Assembly (NCBI GenBank): GCA_013396915.1
Contig: VWZL01000320.1
Span: forward strand, 827,048-891,047
Length of the DNA: 64,000 nucleotides
Direction of reading: 5' to 3'
DNA from: Stercorarius parasiticus
Lineage: Eukaryota; Chordata; Aves; Charadriiformes; Stercorariidae
Part shown: piece after piece, positions 22,250-33,850 of the stretch
How positions within the stretch are numbered: position 1 is the stretch's first letter
How the letters are laid out: each line of letters opens with the position of its first letter
The notes under the pieces: generated by a model
Databases searched by the model: none
The model's input: the letters and a program-made list of their open reading frames with translations, nothing else
Told to the model about the DNA's origin: nothing
Position numbers and translations under genes: made by a program

Positions 22250-24763
22250 CATATAAAACATCAATTCTAAGCTAGTTCAGATCTTTGTTCTGCTAAGGCC
22301 AATGTAGTGTAGGTCTGGTTAGCAAGCATTGCTAGTGCTATTTACATTAAAATCACACCAATTATTTACACCAATACATTGCAGATTTGCAAATTTTACT
22401 TTCCTAAGTCTTGATTGCTTCTGTGAGTTTGGGTAGAAATGAACATAGTTTGGTTTTCATTCTTCTTACATTAAGTGAGTATCAACGCTGATTTGATGCA
22501 TGAGCTGTTACTTAAGAGGGCATTTTAGGTACTGCCTTGGAAACTAAGCCTTTGATCTAGAAAACTTATGTCCATTGATAATTAGGTTTTGGTAGTGAAT
22601 GTCTTACACATACTTTTTAAATCATGTTTAATACCAAGTAGGTCAGATTTAAAAATAAACCAATATTTTAAGAATCTGGATACAATAAAAGATTTCTTAC
22701 CGCTGTCTATATTAAAACTAAATTGCCTCAAGTAACAACATTGTTTTTCAAAATTTCTGGTGCATTCAGACAATGATTATGTTTTGTGTCTTGCTACTCT
22801 GTATCAGAATGGAAGTCTTAAAATACCATAAAGTTGTTCTTTTCACTTATTTAACTCAGTGGTATCACAGTAAAAAGGTGTTGATTTGTTGATTGTTGAT
22901 AATTTTATTCTTAACATATGGACTTGTGGATGGTCACATAAAGTGCTTGTATGAAATAATGCTGTCATTCTGATTTATCATCCTGATATTCCAGTACCAG
23001 TTTGTTAATTGTTTTTTATCGTAATTACTAGTATGTGGCCTTCAACAGAGGTGAGCAGCTTGGATGCTGGTGGCAGTAGATATAAATATTTAGGAATAAT
23101 AGAAGAAAAACTGCAGGAAGAAATTGAAAATCATGCTTTTCTAGAGCCAAGCTGTGTATTACCCTCTTCTTCCTATGAGGCATTGGAGTGCAAATGTTAT
23201 TAAAACAAACAGCAAAGGAGTGCATTTTAAGAGCAACATGCCTGTGTCCTTGTTCTAAAAATGTGAGTCCACTTGAAATGATTAATGGGAAAGGCTTTCT
23301 GGTTTTTTTTTACTGCTATTCTTTAAAGGGTGATAAAGATATATGAACCCCATGATATGCACAAATCCCATGCACAATGACTACGAGTTTGATTCAGTAG
23401 CTTATACCCCCGGTGTAAAACCTCAGAAAACAGTGGTGAGGAAACCATGAATCAGGGTAATTTATTTTTCATTATTTTTTTTCCTTTAAATTTAAGAGAG
23501 AAAAAGATTCAACTAGACTAAACAATAGGATTGTTTTGTGGGTTTTTTTCCAAGTCTTATTTTGGATGTACTATATTAAATTCAACTCAGGTGTTATCTC
23601 ATTTGCTTCCTTGGGATTAACAGCAGGGCTCAATTTTTATTTTGGACTGTTTTAAAGTAACACCAGCTACAAATTTTGTTACTCTGACAACTTTGAAATT
23701 AAAAACCTGTAAAACTGGGACAAATTGGCCAACAATACTGCACACAGGAAGGGTTGAGGTCAAAAATGTGTTTGTTACATTTCCAGAAGTTTGTGCTGGA
23801 CTTTAAAAGCTCCATGAATGTAAACCAGTCTTTAAAATATCTGCACGGCAAATTCACATGGTGCATATTACAGATGTGTATCATACCTGTGTAACAACAT
23901 TAGTGTTCCCTCAAAATTTACATTGGAGAAAATGAAAGAAACATGCACGGTACAAAGTAATGTGATTTCTGCTGGAAGTGTTTTTACCTCAGTAGGTTTT
24001 CTCACAGTGCAAATAGACCCTTTCATCCGGAGAACTGATACATGGTACAGTTTTAGTAATGTTGCTTTTAAATCACAGGCCTTATGCATCCACAAAAACA
24101 TAAATTTTCTCTTCAATGCTGTGGCAATGTGAGAAAAACTCTGTTTTTCTAAATCACGTTTTGTAAAATTCCTAAAGAACTAGTTTATTAGTAAGCCCAA
24201 ATATATTCCTATTCCAAAAGAAATCTTGTAGTTAGTGAGGATAGTGCCTGACAAACCTACTGTCCTAGTTAAGATTTTGAAGAGGACAAAAGGCTCTCTA
24301 TAAGGACACAAGACTTACAGACAAGTATGTCACCAACAATACCATCTCTGTCCCATGCAGAGTCTTCCAGCATTGTCCCCAAAAGTCTTCCTAGTCCAAC
24401 CTGCCCTATGACAAAATGGGGCATTCACCCCATGATCCTGGGCAGCATACTTTAAAAACACTACTGAAGCAACATAAGCACAGCCTTCCCAATATTTCAC
24501 GTCTATCAAGATGAAAACAAAACAAAATAATAGTTATGTTTTAGGGCCATAGAGATGCCACATGAAGCTTTATGAATCTCAAAGCAAAATAATATGCAGC
24601 ATGAGTGTCAACACAGCCCGAGGGCCATGGTTTCTGAGCTTTTTTCTCTGTAGGGCAAAGCCTATTTCCATTTGCTTCCATCAGCAAGACAAAAAGACAC
24701 ATCCCTGACAGGTCTTCCATTGGTTAATGCACAGGTTAATGCTATGGTGTTGATTTATAACAA

Positions 24764-24788
24764 GGATAGGGTAGGATAGGACAGGACA
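24764..24788. repeat. Short GGATA/GGACA repeat
   Basis: Five degenerate pentamer-like units (GGATAG, GGTAG, GATAG, GACAG, GACAG). It is a decayed minisatellite seed. Confidence 0.6.
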
Positions 24789-25839
24789 GAAGTTACAGGG
24801 GTTATTCTACTTGAAAGATAATCACACTTCTAACCTTATTAGTGGAAAAATAAACATCCTTAATTTAAAAGAGATGGTGTGCATTTCCCTTTGGCGAAGT
24901 AGAGATTTGAGAAGGCTGTGCAGATGGCCAGCACTACAGAGAACAGCTCTGTCAGGGCTCCTTACGCATCCACAAAGACACAGTATGCCAGCAAAGCTTG
25001 ATGGTCCATGGATCAGTGCTTCCATGTCATCACAGGCCAAATTTCCACAAGCTGATGAGTGTATATGTGAGGTGTCAGGGATATACCAGTCAAAGCCCTG
25101 TTAGTTATTTCATAGAATTAGTTGTGGTTCCTCAGTCCATTCACTTGTCCTGTTACCAGAAACTCTATTCAAGTGACCTTACTTGGCAGCTATTTTAGCA
25201 GATCGAGAAAAAATATTTAATGACATGACAAGCGAACTACTCTTTTATCACTGCAACGATTGCCTTCACACCAGGTTTAAGGCACATTAACAGGGTTTTG
25301 TGGGAAAGCAGACACAGCTGATGCCCATGCTGTATTGGATCTATGAAAAAACAGATAACTGCTGTCTCCAGAGAGGAAATTCTGCCAAAACTCACACTGA
25401 CTTCCATAGTGCTTGAATTTAGCATAGGGTTTTGATTTAGCACCTTTACAAAGAGTTAAATGTATATATACTTGCATTCATAAAAGAATACATCAATCAC
25501 ACTTCACATTATTAGATTTAAGATCTTGAAGGCTACAAATTTACTTACTGTTAGCATTTACCAGTATTTTCATGAGCAATCACAAATTTGATGAGGGATG
25601 ACAACACCCATTTACAGCAATTAATACAATCTCACAGAAAGCAAGGTTTTATGAACCTGATAATCTCAAGTGTTTGGGATTTGTTTGGGTTTAAAAATGC
25701 CAGTGGCTACTTGTCAAACTTGATTTGTAAATCAAAATTGTTTTTGAGTTCTACACCTGCAAAACAAGTTCAAAACTTGTAAACTTCTTTATGGTTATAT
25801 TTTTTTGGCCTTCAGATACTGTGGAAAGAGTCCAAGACA

Positions 25840-26460
25840 ATTTATTATGACTGAATTATAAACACTTGAAAAATGGAGTTTATAATGAAAATGCTGACAC
25901 AGCTGTAATTATTGCAGCATGAATGATTTTATTATACACTATCCACAGTGTCTATACACACAAAGTACATGCTCTAGCGTTCTAATATTTCATTTAAGAA
26001 AAAAGCAATTACTTAGCAGATGTAGAGAGCTAAGCATAAATGGGCTAAACCAATACCTTTATGCTGTTTGAAAACCTATATGGAATGTTATTACCACATA
26101 AAAGGGTTTATACTTTAGAAGACTCAAAGGTATAGAGAACCAGCTAAAGCAATAAACTTCCCTGGTGTACTTAATTAAAAAGCTTCAAGTTACTGAAGTC
26201 AATTGAAAAACAGAAGGTTTGATTCTTTAAGGTAATTTTGTCCTCTTCTGTTAAGTGCTTATCAAGTGTTAAAGAATTAAAATGCCGTCCTTGCAGTTTA
26301 AATAGAGAATAATTTGCTTTTCTTCTATTGAAAGCAATTCTTTATGCTGTCAGCCTAGACACATGTAATAAAATGGGCAATGTGGATATAATTGGGTGAC
26401 ATGGTTGGGTTCAATTTACCTTTAATTAACCGGAATTGTAGAAGAAGCTGGGAAATCAGT
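25840..26460. promoter_or_regulatory. Candidate conserved noncoding block, homeodomain-core rich
   Basis: AT-rich but not low-complexity. Carries CTGTAATTATTGCAGC at about 25911, ACTTAATTAAAAAG at about 26169, AGTGCTTATCAAGTG, CCTTTAATTAACCGG at about 26420, and several ATTA/TAAT cores. No simple repeats, transposon or reading frame explains it. Texture like this often marks deeply conserved vertebrate noncoding elements. That is inference, and alignment to other amniotes would decide it. Confidence 0.3.
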
Positions 26461-26849
26461 ATTGAAACATTTCAGAAAATCATTTTTTATGTCGATCTCT
26501 TTACATAAAGCTGGAAATCTTTGCAAAGAAAAGCAGAGAACATTGCTAAAATACATTTCCAGTTTATAAGCACAGAATTTCAGAGTGGGTTTTGACCCAG
26601 TCATGTGAAAGACAAATCTCCAGACTGGTTTTGTCAGCGAAACTAGAAAAATTATGAAAAAGAATTATGTTTCTATACTATTTAGTTTTAGTGCTGTTGT
26701 GCATGATCGATTTGAGAGAAGTGAGGAGGGTTTTTTTTTGTTTTGTTGGGTTTTTTTCCTTCCTAAAATGATGCTACAAATTAATGAAAATGCTTCTTTT
26801 TTGAAAAGTCTAGAATTTGCACTTTCCCAACAGGTGAGTATGGAAAGTA
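26461..26849. other. Unique noncoding sequence with T/G-rich patch
   Basis: Nothing recognised apart from a GTTTTTTTTT/GTTTTG-rich patch at about 26729-26760. Confidence 0.5.
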
Positions 26850-27130
26850 TATGGCTGAATGAAGACTCTTGTTGTTCCCTCCTTCTTCAGCCAGGTCTAC
26901 ATTATCCTGGGCATGCTTTGTGCTGTGAGATGATACCAGCCGAGAGCAGGCAGAGAACAGCAGTGCCCTGGGCCCTGCTCCCAGGACACGCTCTGGAGCC
27001 AAATGCCACGAGGTGGGTGGTTTGGGCTCTCCAAGCCAGGTCCATGCCATGCTCCGGGAACATCCACCTGGACAGAGCTGCTGACTCCCCACACGATATG
27101 TACAATGTCCAGCGCAGCACAAAGAGACTA
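26850..27130. other. GC-rich block with overlapping open frames on both strands
   Basis: GC-rich compared with flanks. A 171-codon frame (26654-27169, plus) and a 124-codon frame (26781-27155, minus), plus two shorter minus frames, all cross it. Overlap of long frames in several registers is the signature of few stop codons in GC-rich DNA rather than of a gene. None has a domain, signal peptide or coding-like match I recognise. It could be part of an old repeat or an unannotated noncoding exon. Confidence 0.35.
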
Positions 27131-30129
27131 AGCAGAAGCAAGAAATCTGCTTCAATTATAAAAACTTAGGAATTACTCCTGTGTTTACATATCTGCTATC
27201 TGTGTTTGAAATTCCACACCGTTTTACGATCTGTGACATATATATGGGATTTAGCATTCAGATAACACAGGCGGTAAAAACGTAAGAACAGAATTCGTCA
27301 CCAGGAATATACATGTTGAGCTCTTACCTGGTTCCAGCATGGTTTATGTCTGGAAAGAAGTGCAGAACAGGTAGATTTTTAATTGCTTGGAGGGAAGGGG
27401 AAGAACTTGGTGACAGTCAATTATAAAGCTGTTTAACCAAACTTGTGGGATATAGGATTTCATTCGCTCTGAGTTCATTCCTATTTCAGGTCCAATAGTC
27501 ACAGTAGAAAAAATCGAGGTTGCTACAACAGCTAAGTACCATTTCTGAATTTACATTATTTTAATTTTTCTAACTCCAGTTCCAACCGTTGATTTTTATA
27601 ATGTTGCTGTCCGTATATCTTATAGTCCTCTTTTTGTTTTGTTTTTTTTTTTTTAAATCTAAAAAATGTAGGGTTCTTTACAGATACTTGTCCCAGATTA
27701 ATTTTTGGGTGTATAGAGTCCTCTACATACTCATTAGGGTGATGTAAGAACGTCCATCGGATGATTCATTTTTAGGTTGATACTATTGCCCTCTGGACAT
27801 AACTCTTTCCTTCCACTGAAAGACCAGCAGTAACTCTAGAAGGACTCTGTAGCACTCATTTCCAACCTTTAGTTGCCTGTATTAGGTGCTTAATGATACA
27901 CGTGATAAATCTGGATCTAAATTTAAAAGTCTTATGTTATAAATCATATTCTCTATCTCTTTGCTCACTCTCTCAAATCCTCTGAAAGCATGGACACCAG
28001 AACTGGAAACAACATCCAATGGTAGCAGCTACACTAAGGAAAAAAACCACAGAAGTAATTTAATTTCAGTAACCCATATTTCTTTGCTTGGTTTGGATTG
28101 CAGCCTTTCTCTTCTTTTCAAGACAATGAAAGCAGTAATCCTATCAGTTGTACTTGTTTTAGAGGTGTGGCTTGATTGGTTTTCGTGTGACTCACATTTT
28201 GTATCAGCTCATGTAAATTAGAATCAGGCCCTGTATATGTAAAATTTTAGGTCTCGATAAGTTCATATTTCATTTCGTCCTAACCTTTTGCTTTAATTAA
28301 CTGTATTTTGCCCATACTACATAATGCAACATAATATTTCAATCAATCTTCAAGCTAGTTTCATGAGTGGATATTATGTTTCTTCAGCGTGATATATATT
28401 AGGTGAAATCAAATATAGTAAGATCCTGTTTAGTTCACATTCAAAATGAACGTCTACGAAACAATTTAGCAATCTACTTTAACTTGTAACAAGGATGCTG
28501 AATAGATTTATAAATAATTCTTTCATTATTATCAGAATGCTGGAATGCAAACCAGCAGTTGGGCAAATTTTCAAATACAGTATGGATTTTACACACACTA
28601 TAAAGTAGCGGAGGGGGGAAGAACATGGTGAATTCAAGAGAGCAATATGATCTTCACATAGAAAAGAAATTTCCTGCTTTTCAGACCAGTGCACTTAACA
28701 GTTGTTACTATTTCACTGTGGTCATGCATTTTAGAAAATTATGAGCACTGAAAAACAAGTAAAGCTTACTTCAGAATACTTAAAGATAAGTAAAAATTTA
28801 AATAATTTGGCAGTCTAATATTTCATTTTCTAATGGCAACAGAGAATGCAGGAGCAGGTCAGTAACAAATTATGAACCCACCCTTCTGATCTCAGCTGCC
28901 CTGGTGCAAATCTAGAGATGTTTCTTTCCTGCAGAGGTTAATTCCAGGGAGCAACAATGCCATCAAACCCCTGGCAAGTGTACAAGCAAAAAATAAGCCA
29001 AGCCTGAAAACAATGAAAACAGAGAGAAAAGGGGACAATTAGTCATATCATTGATAAAATTAAATACGACACAAATACAGCTGATTATGTCCTTGCTCTC
29101 AGTTCAGATTTTATTAGTTTAGGAGTCCTTGGAGGTAGCCTAAATTATATGTATTATGTTTAGTTTGATGGGATTTTTTATCCTGTTTGTGTTATGGCCT
29201 CATGGGCTAGATCCCCAGCTGGCACAAATAAGAGTCATTATTACCTTCAGTAGGACTGAGAGCATTTTACACAGTGGAGGACCAGGCACCCCAGCTGGAT
29301 TTGTTGGATGACTAACCAGATCCTTGGATAGTTTTTTGGGCTTTGGGTTTTCTTCTTCTTTTACTTTTTCTTTTTCTTTTTTTAACATATGAAAGCATTT
29401 AGTGTTTAATCTCACAGCACATCTCTGCAAGTTTTAGAAAATTGAACATTACCATACAATTGCCATGATGGAAAAAGGAAAACTAACAACTTTCTCAGTC
29501 TCTGTAAAATGTATGAAAAACAGAGTGGGAAAGAAACCCCTTTTATTCTGCAGCAGTGCAAATGTGCTCTGTAGTGCAGCCTTGATCTCCCTGTTTCAAG
29601 ATCCTGGAACTAGTTAAAGTTCACCACAGACCTTCATTTAGCATGTGCCTTTTCCATACGAACAGAAACATGGACATGCAGGGGATGGTATATATCCACA
29701 TCTTGTAATAGTATGAAGTGGCTCTCTTTCATTGTGTCTGTAGCATAGCACATGGTACAAGGAATAATAGGTCTCAGCTGGCACTTTAGTAATACTAGTT
29801 ATAATTACACCCCTGAAAGATGCATTAAAAGAACATTATTATTATGGTGGAGTTAATCACTTTGCTGTTGCAATATGCTGGAATCAGTGTCACTTGCTCA
29901 CATCCCCCTCATGGCTTGCATAGCATGTGTAGTGCCAACTTTGCAAGCCATTTTTCAGTGTTTTGCTTTCTCCTCATCATTTCAAGGCTGGCTGCAGATC
30001 ATGTTGTAAATACAATAATCAAACTTGCTTTGATGACAGAATTATTAATATCCCTGTGGGTCTTGCTTCTCTATTATGTCAGTTCTTTAGAAATATGAAT
30101 TTATATGTACAACTTACTTTTGAAATAAA
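27131..30129. other. Unique AT-rich noncoding sequence
   Basis: No gene or repeat family recognised. Holds a T tract at about 27632-27654 and a CTTTTT tract at about 29353-29383. Confidence 0.5.
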
Positions 30130-30480
30130 AGTATGCTATTAATCCAGTTTTGGAGGGATCCTTTATCAGCAGTGTGCACTCCTAATTGATTTACATGGTA
30201 CAAAATGTACACCTGCATGATATTTTCAAAAGGCAATTCCTCTAACATTTGTTGTGTCATCAAATAATGTATAATTTTAATGAGGCATTTACTGAATTTA
30301 CAAATTATAATTTCAGAAGGAATCTAGAGAAATCTGAAGGTATAATTGTCAATAACCAAATGTAATCATTAATTGTGAATTGTTAAACGGAGGTCAGTGT
30401 GTCAAGTGAGGGTCATGTAACAGCACTTCATTGCCAAATCCGTGCACGTGATGGAGGGTATAGTGGTCAGTCATCTTAGA
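30130..30480. promoter_or_regulatory. Candidate conserved noncoding block
   Basis: Carries CCTAATTGATTTAC at about 30181, TATAATTTTAATGAGGC, AATCATTAATTGTG at about 30364 and CCGTGCACGTGATG at about 30440 (with a CACGTG E-box). There is no protein frame and no repeat. The inference of a regulatory or conserved role rests on motif texture alone. Confidence 0.25.
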
Positions 30481-32389
30481 GACCAGCTGAGAAGCAATGA
30501 CACATTAAAGAAATTTTAAATCAGATAAGGTGTAATATTCTCCACTGATTCATAGCCACTGAATTGACTGTGGTAGCAAAAGGCACATCTTAGGGCAAGA
30601 GAATAAACTGAAGAGATACAACGATAAGAGTGATAAAATCAGATTCCTTAAGATAAATACAAGGTAGCGTTAATAGAAACAGATCAGCGGCGGTGCAGTT
30701 ACTTGCTCAGATTCCTTCATGCAGGAGCACAGAAGGAAAAGTAGGAAATTCATGGGCAATTTTCTTGTCCTTTTGCTGTTGGAAACAAGCCTCTAACTTT
30801 TTACTTCTAGACTTGGTCAAAACCTCCATGAAATTCAATAGAACTAGTTTTTCCATCGTCTTCAGTGGGTTTTGGATCAGAATTTCTGAACATAGGCTCT
30901 GGATCAGGTAGAATGATATCAGACACTGTCTTGCAGGATGTGTTCATAGACGAGGAGGGATATTCTAAGCTTCAGTTGCAATAATGTAAGTTGCCAGCTC
31001 ATTTATAAGAGTAGAAAGGCATGGGGAAAAAACCTTCAACAAGTATACATAAAAAAGTGATATATACAGAGACAGAAAGTGTGAGCATCCACCGTCAATC
31101 CTTTCCCTTCTTTGAACTATTTCATTTCTGATTCATTACATATTTTTGCAATGGGGCAGTTTCTTTTTATTGGCTTTAAAGAGACAAGGTTAGGTGCTGT
31201 GAATGGTAGTATGCCATTTTTAACACCTGTTGAGAGTTTTTCCTAGTTGATCACAAAGAAGGCATTTTCTGCAGATGCTGTTTTCTGAAAAAATCACTAA
31301 CATAAGCCTTCCATAATACCAGCAGCTGTAATAATACTATTAATAACTACTTGACTGCTTAATCAACATTCGTTGGTTAGCAGTGGCTTTTCCCAATATT
31401 TTTAAGATGATTTTGCATAAAGGTTGGCAGGAACTTTTTGATGGAGTATTTTTTTTGTGTGAGGAAAATGCCAGCTTCTCACAGGTACTTTTGAGAAGAA
31501 TGTGTCACTGCTGGTGACAGTCCAACCAGAGTACAACCCTCAAGTGAGGATAGGATGGGTGATTGTGTGGGGTACAAGTACAGAGACAGAGAAACTCACT
31601 CGAGTCATTTGGGCACTCAAGTCATCTGTTTAGGCTGGTTTTTTGACTGCTGAAATTTATGCTTTTGAGGCAAGAGGACTGGAGATCATTTTCTTCCCAC
31701 CACCTAAAGGCCTCTGGAGTTTAGTCTGCTTTGGGTGAGGGTGTCCATCCTGACATCCCCACAGCTCAGGCTGGTTAGGGAAGAAAGCAATTCATTGCTT
31801 AATCTACATGTGCCACGGGCCATCACTGAACCAGAAGCAGAGCTATTTGATAGCATAGGTGCACCTTTTAACTTTGTTCTTAGTTTTCATTATTTTGTTG
31901 TAATTGATTTTCTATCTCTATCCCTTGAGATTTTCTTTCAAACAATACTATTTCTATAGTGACCCTTACCAAGTAGAGTACCAACCTGGTAAGCAGAACT
32001 GCTGATTTCCTAAGCTTCCATCACTACCCATTAAAGAAAAAAAAGTCACTTTGTTTCTGCTGAGTGTCTTACAGTGAAAAAGTATGAAACCTTTATGAAG
32101 ATAAATAAATATGATGTGATTTACCCTCTTTTGTGACACTGGAACATCACAGCAGGACCTGGAAGTATTGCAAATGTTTAACAGGAAACAATCAGCTAAA
32201 TGTAGGAGAAGGTCTATTTAGCAATTACAATGTATAATGATGCATACTTGTACTAATATGAAGATTATGAAAAACTCCAATCATTAGAAGGAAGGTGACT
32301 CAATTTTTTTCAGTGCATGATAAGCATAATCAACGTTAGTAACTCGCAAATACCAGAGTACTCCCGTTGATCAGTGGAAATATTTATAT
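30481..32389. other. Unique noncoding sequence
   Basis: No supported gene, RNA or repeat family. Frames at 30693-30911 and 31735-31959 are short and unrecognised. Confidence 0.5.
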
Positions 32390-32896
32390 CCCTCTTGCCC
32401 AGTAGACTGCTAAGATCCACACAGCTGCTCACTCACTCCCCTCAGTGGGCAGAATGGCTAATGTGAGAATACTCATAGGTTTAGAAAAAGAAAATTTAAA
32501 AAAGGGTAAAAAAAAAAAAAAGGAGAAAAAGAAACCCAAAGAAAAACAAGTGATGCAAAGGCAATCTCTCACCATGAGCCAGTCACTAGATACTCAGCCA
32601 GTCCCTAGAAAAATCCCCACCCCCCAGCTTTTATATCTGAACACGACATTGTATGGTATGGAGGAATATCCCTTCACTCATTTGGGGTCAGCTGTCCCTG
32701 TTCTCATGTACCCCCAGACCACTCACTGACAGTGTAGCATGAGAAACAGAAAACGCCTTGATGCTGTGTAGGTACCATTCAGCAATGTCTGAAAAGGCAG
32801 CATTCTATCAACATCCTTTTGGCCACAAGTTCAGAGCATAGCACCATAGGAACAGATATGAAGAAAATTAACTCTATTCCACCCAAAACCAGCACA
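32390..32896 (-). mobile_element. Solo LTR of an avian endogenous retrovirus, antisense
   Basis: About 500 bases match an LTR family that I recognise from bird genomes. On the plus strand the hallmarks are CAGCTGCTCACTCACTCCCC near 32420, CCCCCAGCTTTTATATCTGA at 32621-32640, ATTTGGGGTCAGCTGTCCC near 32680, and GAAGAAAATTAACTCTATTCC with AAAACCAGCACA at the end (to 32896). Read on the minus strand the LTR begins TGTGCTGGTTTTGG, has a TATA box, and runs into the R/U5 part. No internal gag, pol or env sequence flanks it, so it is a solo LTR left by recombination. The 5' (low-coordinate) edge is decayed and uncertain by some 20 bases. The region where polyadenylation is expected has become an A-rich tract (32480-32550). 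ERV class and family name are not assigned with certainty. Confidence 0.88.
32628..32637 (-). promoter_or_regulatory. TATA box of the solo LTR
   Basis: On the minus strand this reads GATATAAAAG, followed by CTGGGGGG, the arrangement of the U3/R junction in this LTR family. It fixes the LTR orientation as minus. Other copies carry TATATAAAG, so the box is only slightly changed. Whether it still drives transcription is unknown. Confidence 0.6.
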
Positions 32897-33499
32897 ATCA
32901 CTTAACAGTTCCCAGCAGATTAGAAGGTGTTTTGGTTTTTTTTTTCAGAGGGAAGTCTTTAAAAGGTTGGGTTTTGTGCAGATAAGCGTGTGATTTCTTG
33001 TATCCTTGAAAATTCAATGAAAAAGGTAGTAGCAAATTCTTATGCTAATTATTTCATTTCAAATACTTTCCATTATACAGGGAGAGTTTGGTAAGATGAA
33101 TTTCTTTCATACTAGAATTTTTATGTCAAAATCAAAAATAGCATTTTTTCAAGTCAGATATCATTAATACTGAATGAATAGTAGACTACATTCATACACC
33201 TGTTAACATACATAGTTTGGAACAATAAGGGATGTAGATTTTTTTTCTGAAAGTCTGGTAAAACCTCCCGGGGTTCGGTGGGATTTATAGTTTTCATTGT
33301 CATTGAGAGAGAAACTATTTTTTTGTAATGATTCCAAAGCAAACCAGACATGATTTGGCTATATTTCACTTCCTGTCACTGGATACAAAATAACTTAAAG
33401 CTTCAAATGAGACTAAAGATTATGAGCTCATATAAACCAAAGCTGGGATGAGGCATGGGGCAGGGGAATGTTTTATATAAAATTTTTGAAACTAGAAAT
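32897..33499. other. Unique noncoding sequence
   Basis: Nothing recognised beyond a short poly(T) at about 32934-32945. Confidence 0.5.
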
Positions 33500-33850
33500 T
33501 TCTGAAAAGCGTTGATGTGTGTTGGACTTTTCATAATTCTTAACGCCTAGATCTTGCATTCTCTCATTGAAAGTCTCTTGCATTTTTGTAGCATAAGCAG
33601 TCATTCAGCAGTTATTAATGCCTAATTAAAACCACAGTCATGAAGAAGTTCCCTAAAGTGCTCCTTTCGGGATGCAGTGTATCTTTTTAAGGCTTGTGTC
33701 TCTTTCTGCTATTTCTGAGATGAAGATAGCTGAGTCACAGTAAATGCTAATTTCTCTAATGAGATTGCCTCATGCAGTGGCATTCCCTCTGGAGTGAAGA
33801 ACTGACAGTGTTGCAAATGCATCAGCTCATTTAGAAGGACCTGAACTAGT
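33500..33850. promoter_or_regulatory. Candidate conserved noncoding block with AP-1 site
   Basis: Includes TTATTAATGCCTAATTAAAACC at about 33611-33632 (paired homeodomain-like cores), a perfect AP-1-type TGAGTCA at 33731-33737, and CTAATTTCTCTAATGAG at about 33748. No frame or repeat explains the block. The regulatory role is inferred only. Confidence 0.25.

Larger units (their letters stand above)
20481..25839. other. Unique AT-rich noncoding sequence
   Basis: No gene or transposon recognised. Two simple repeats occur: (TTA)n at 22231-22249 and a short GGATA/GGACA run at 24764-24788. Open frames up to 97 codons (24811-25104) show no domain. Confidence 0.5.

Noticed and set aside
25108..25130. 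TCATAGAATTAGTTG, similar to an antisense CR1 tail
   Set aside because: Match ends after nine bases.
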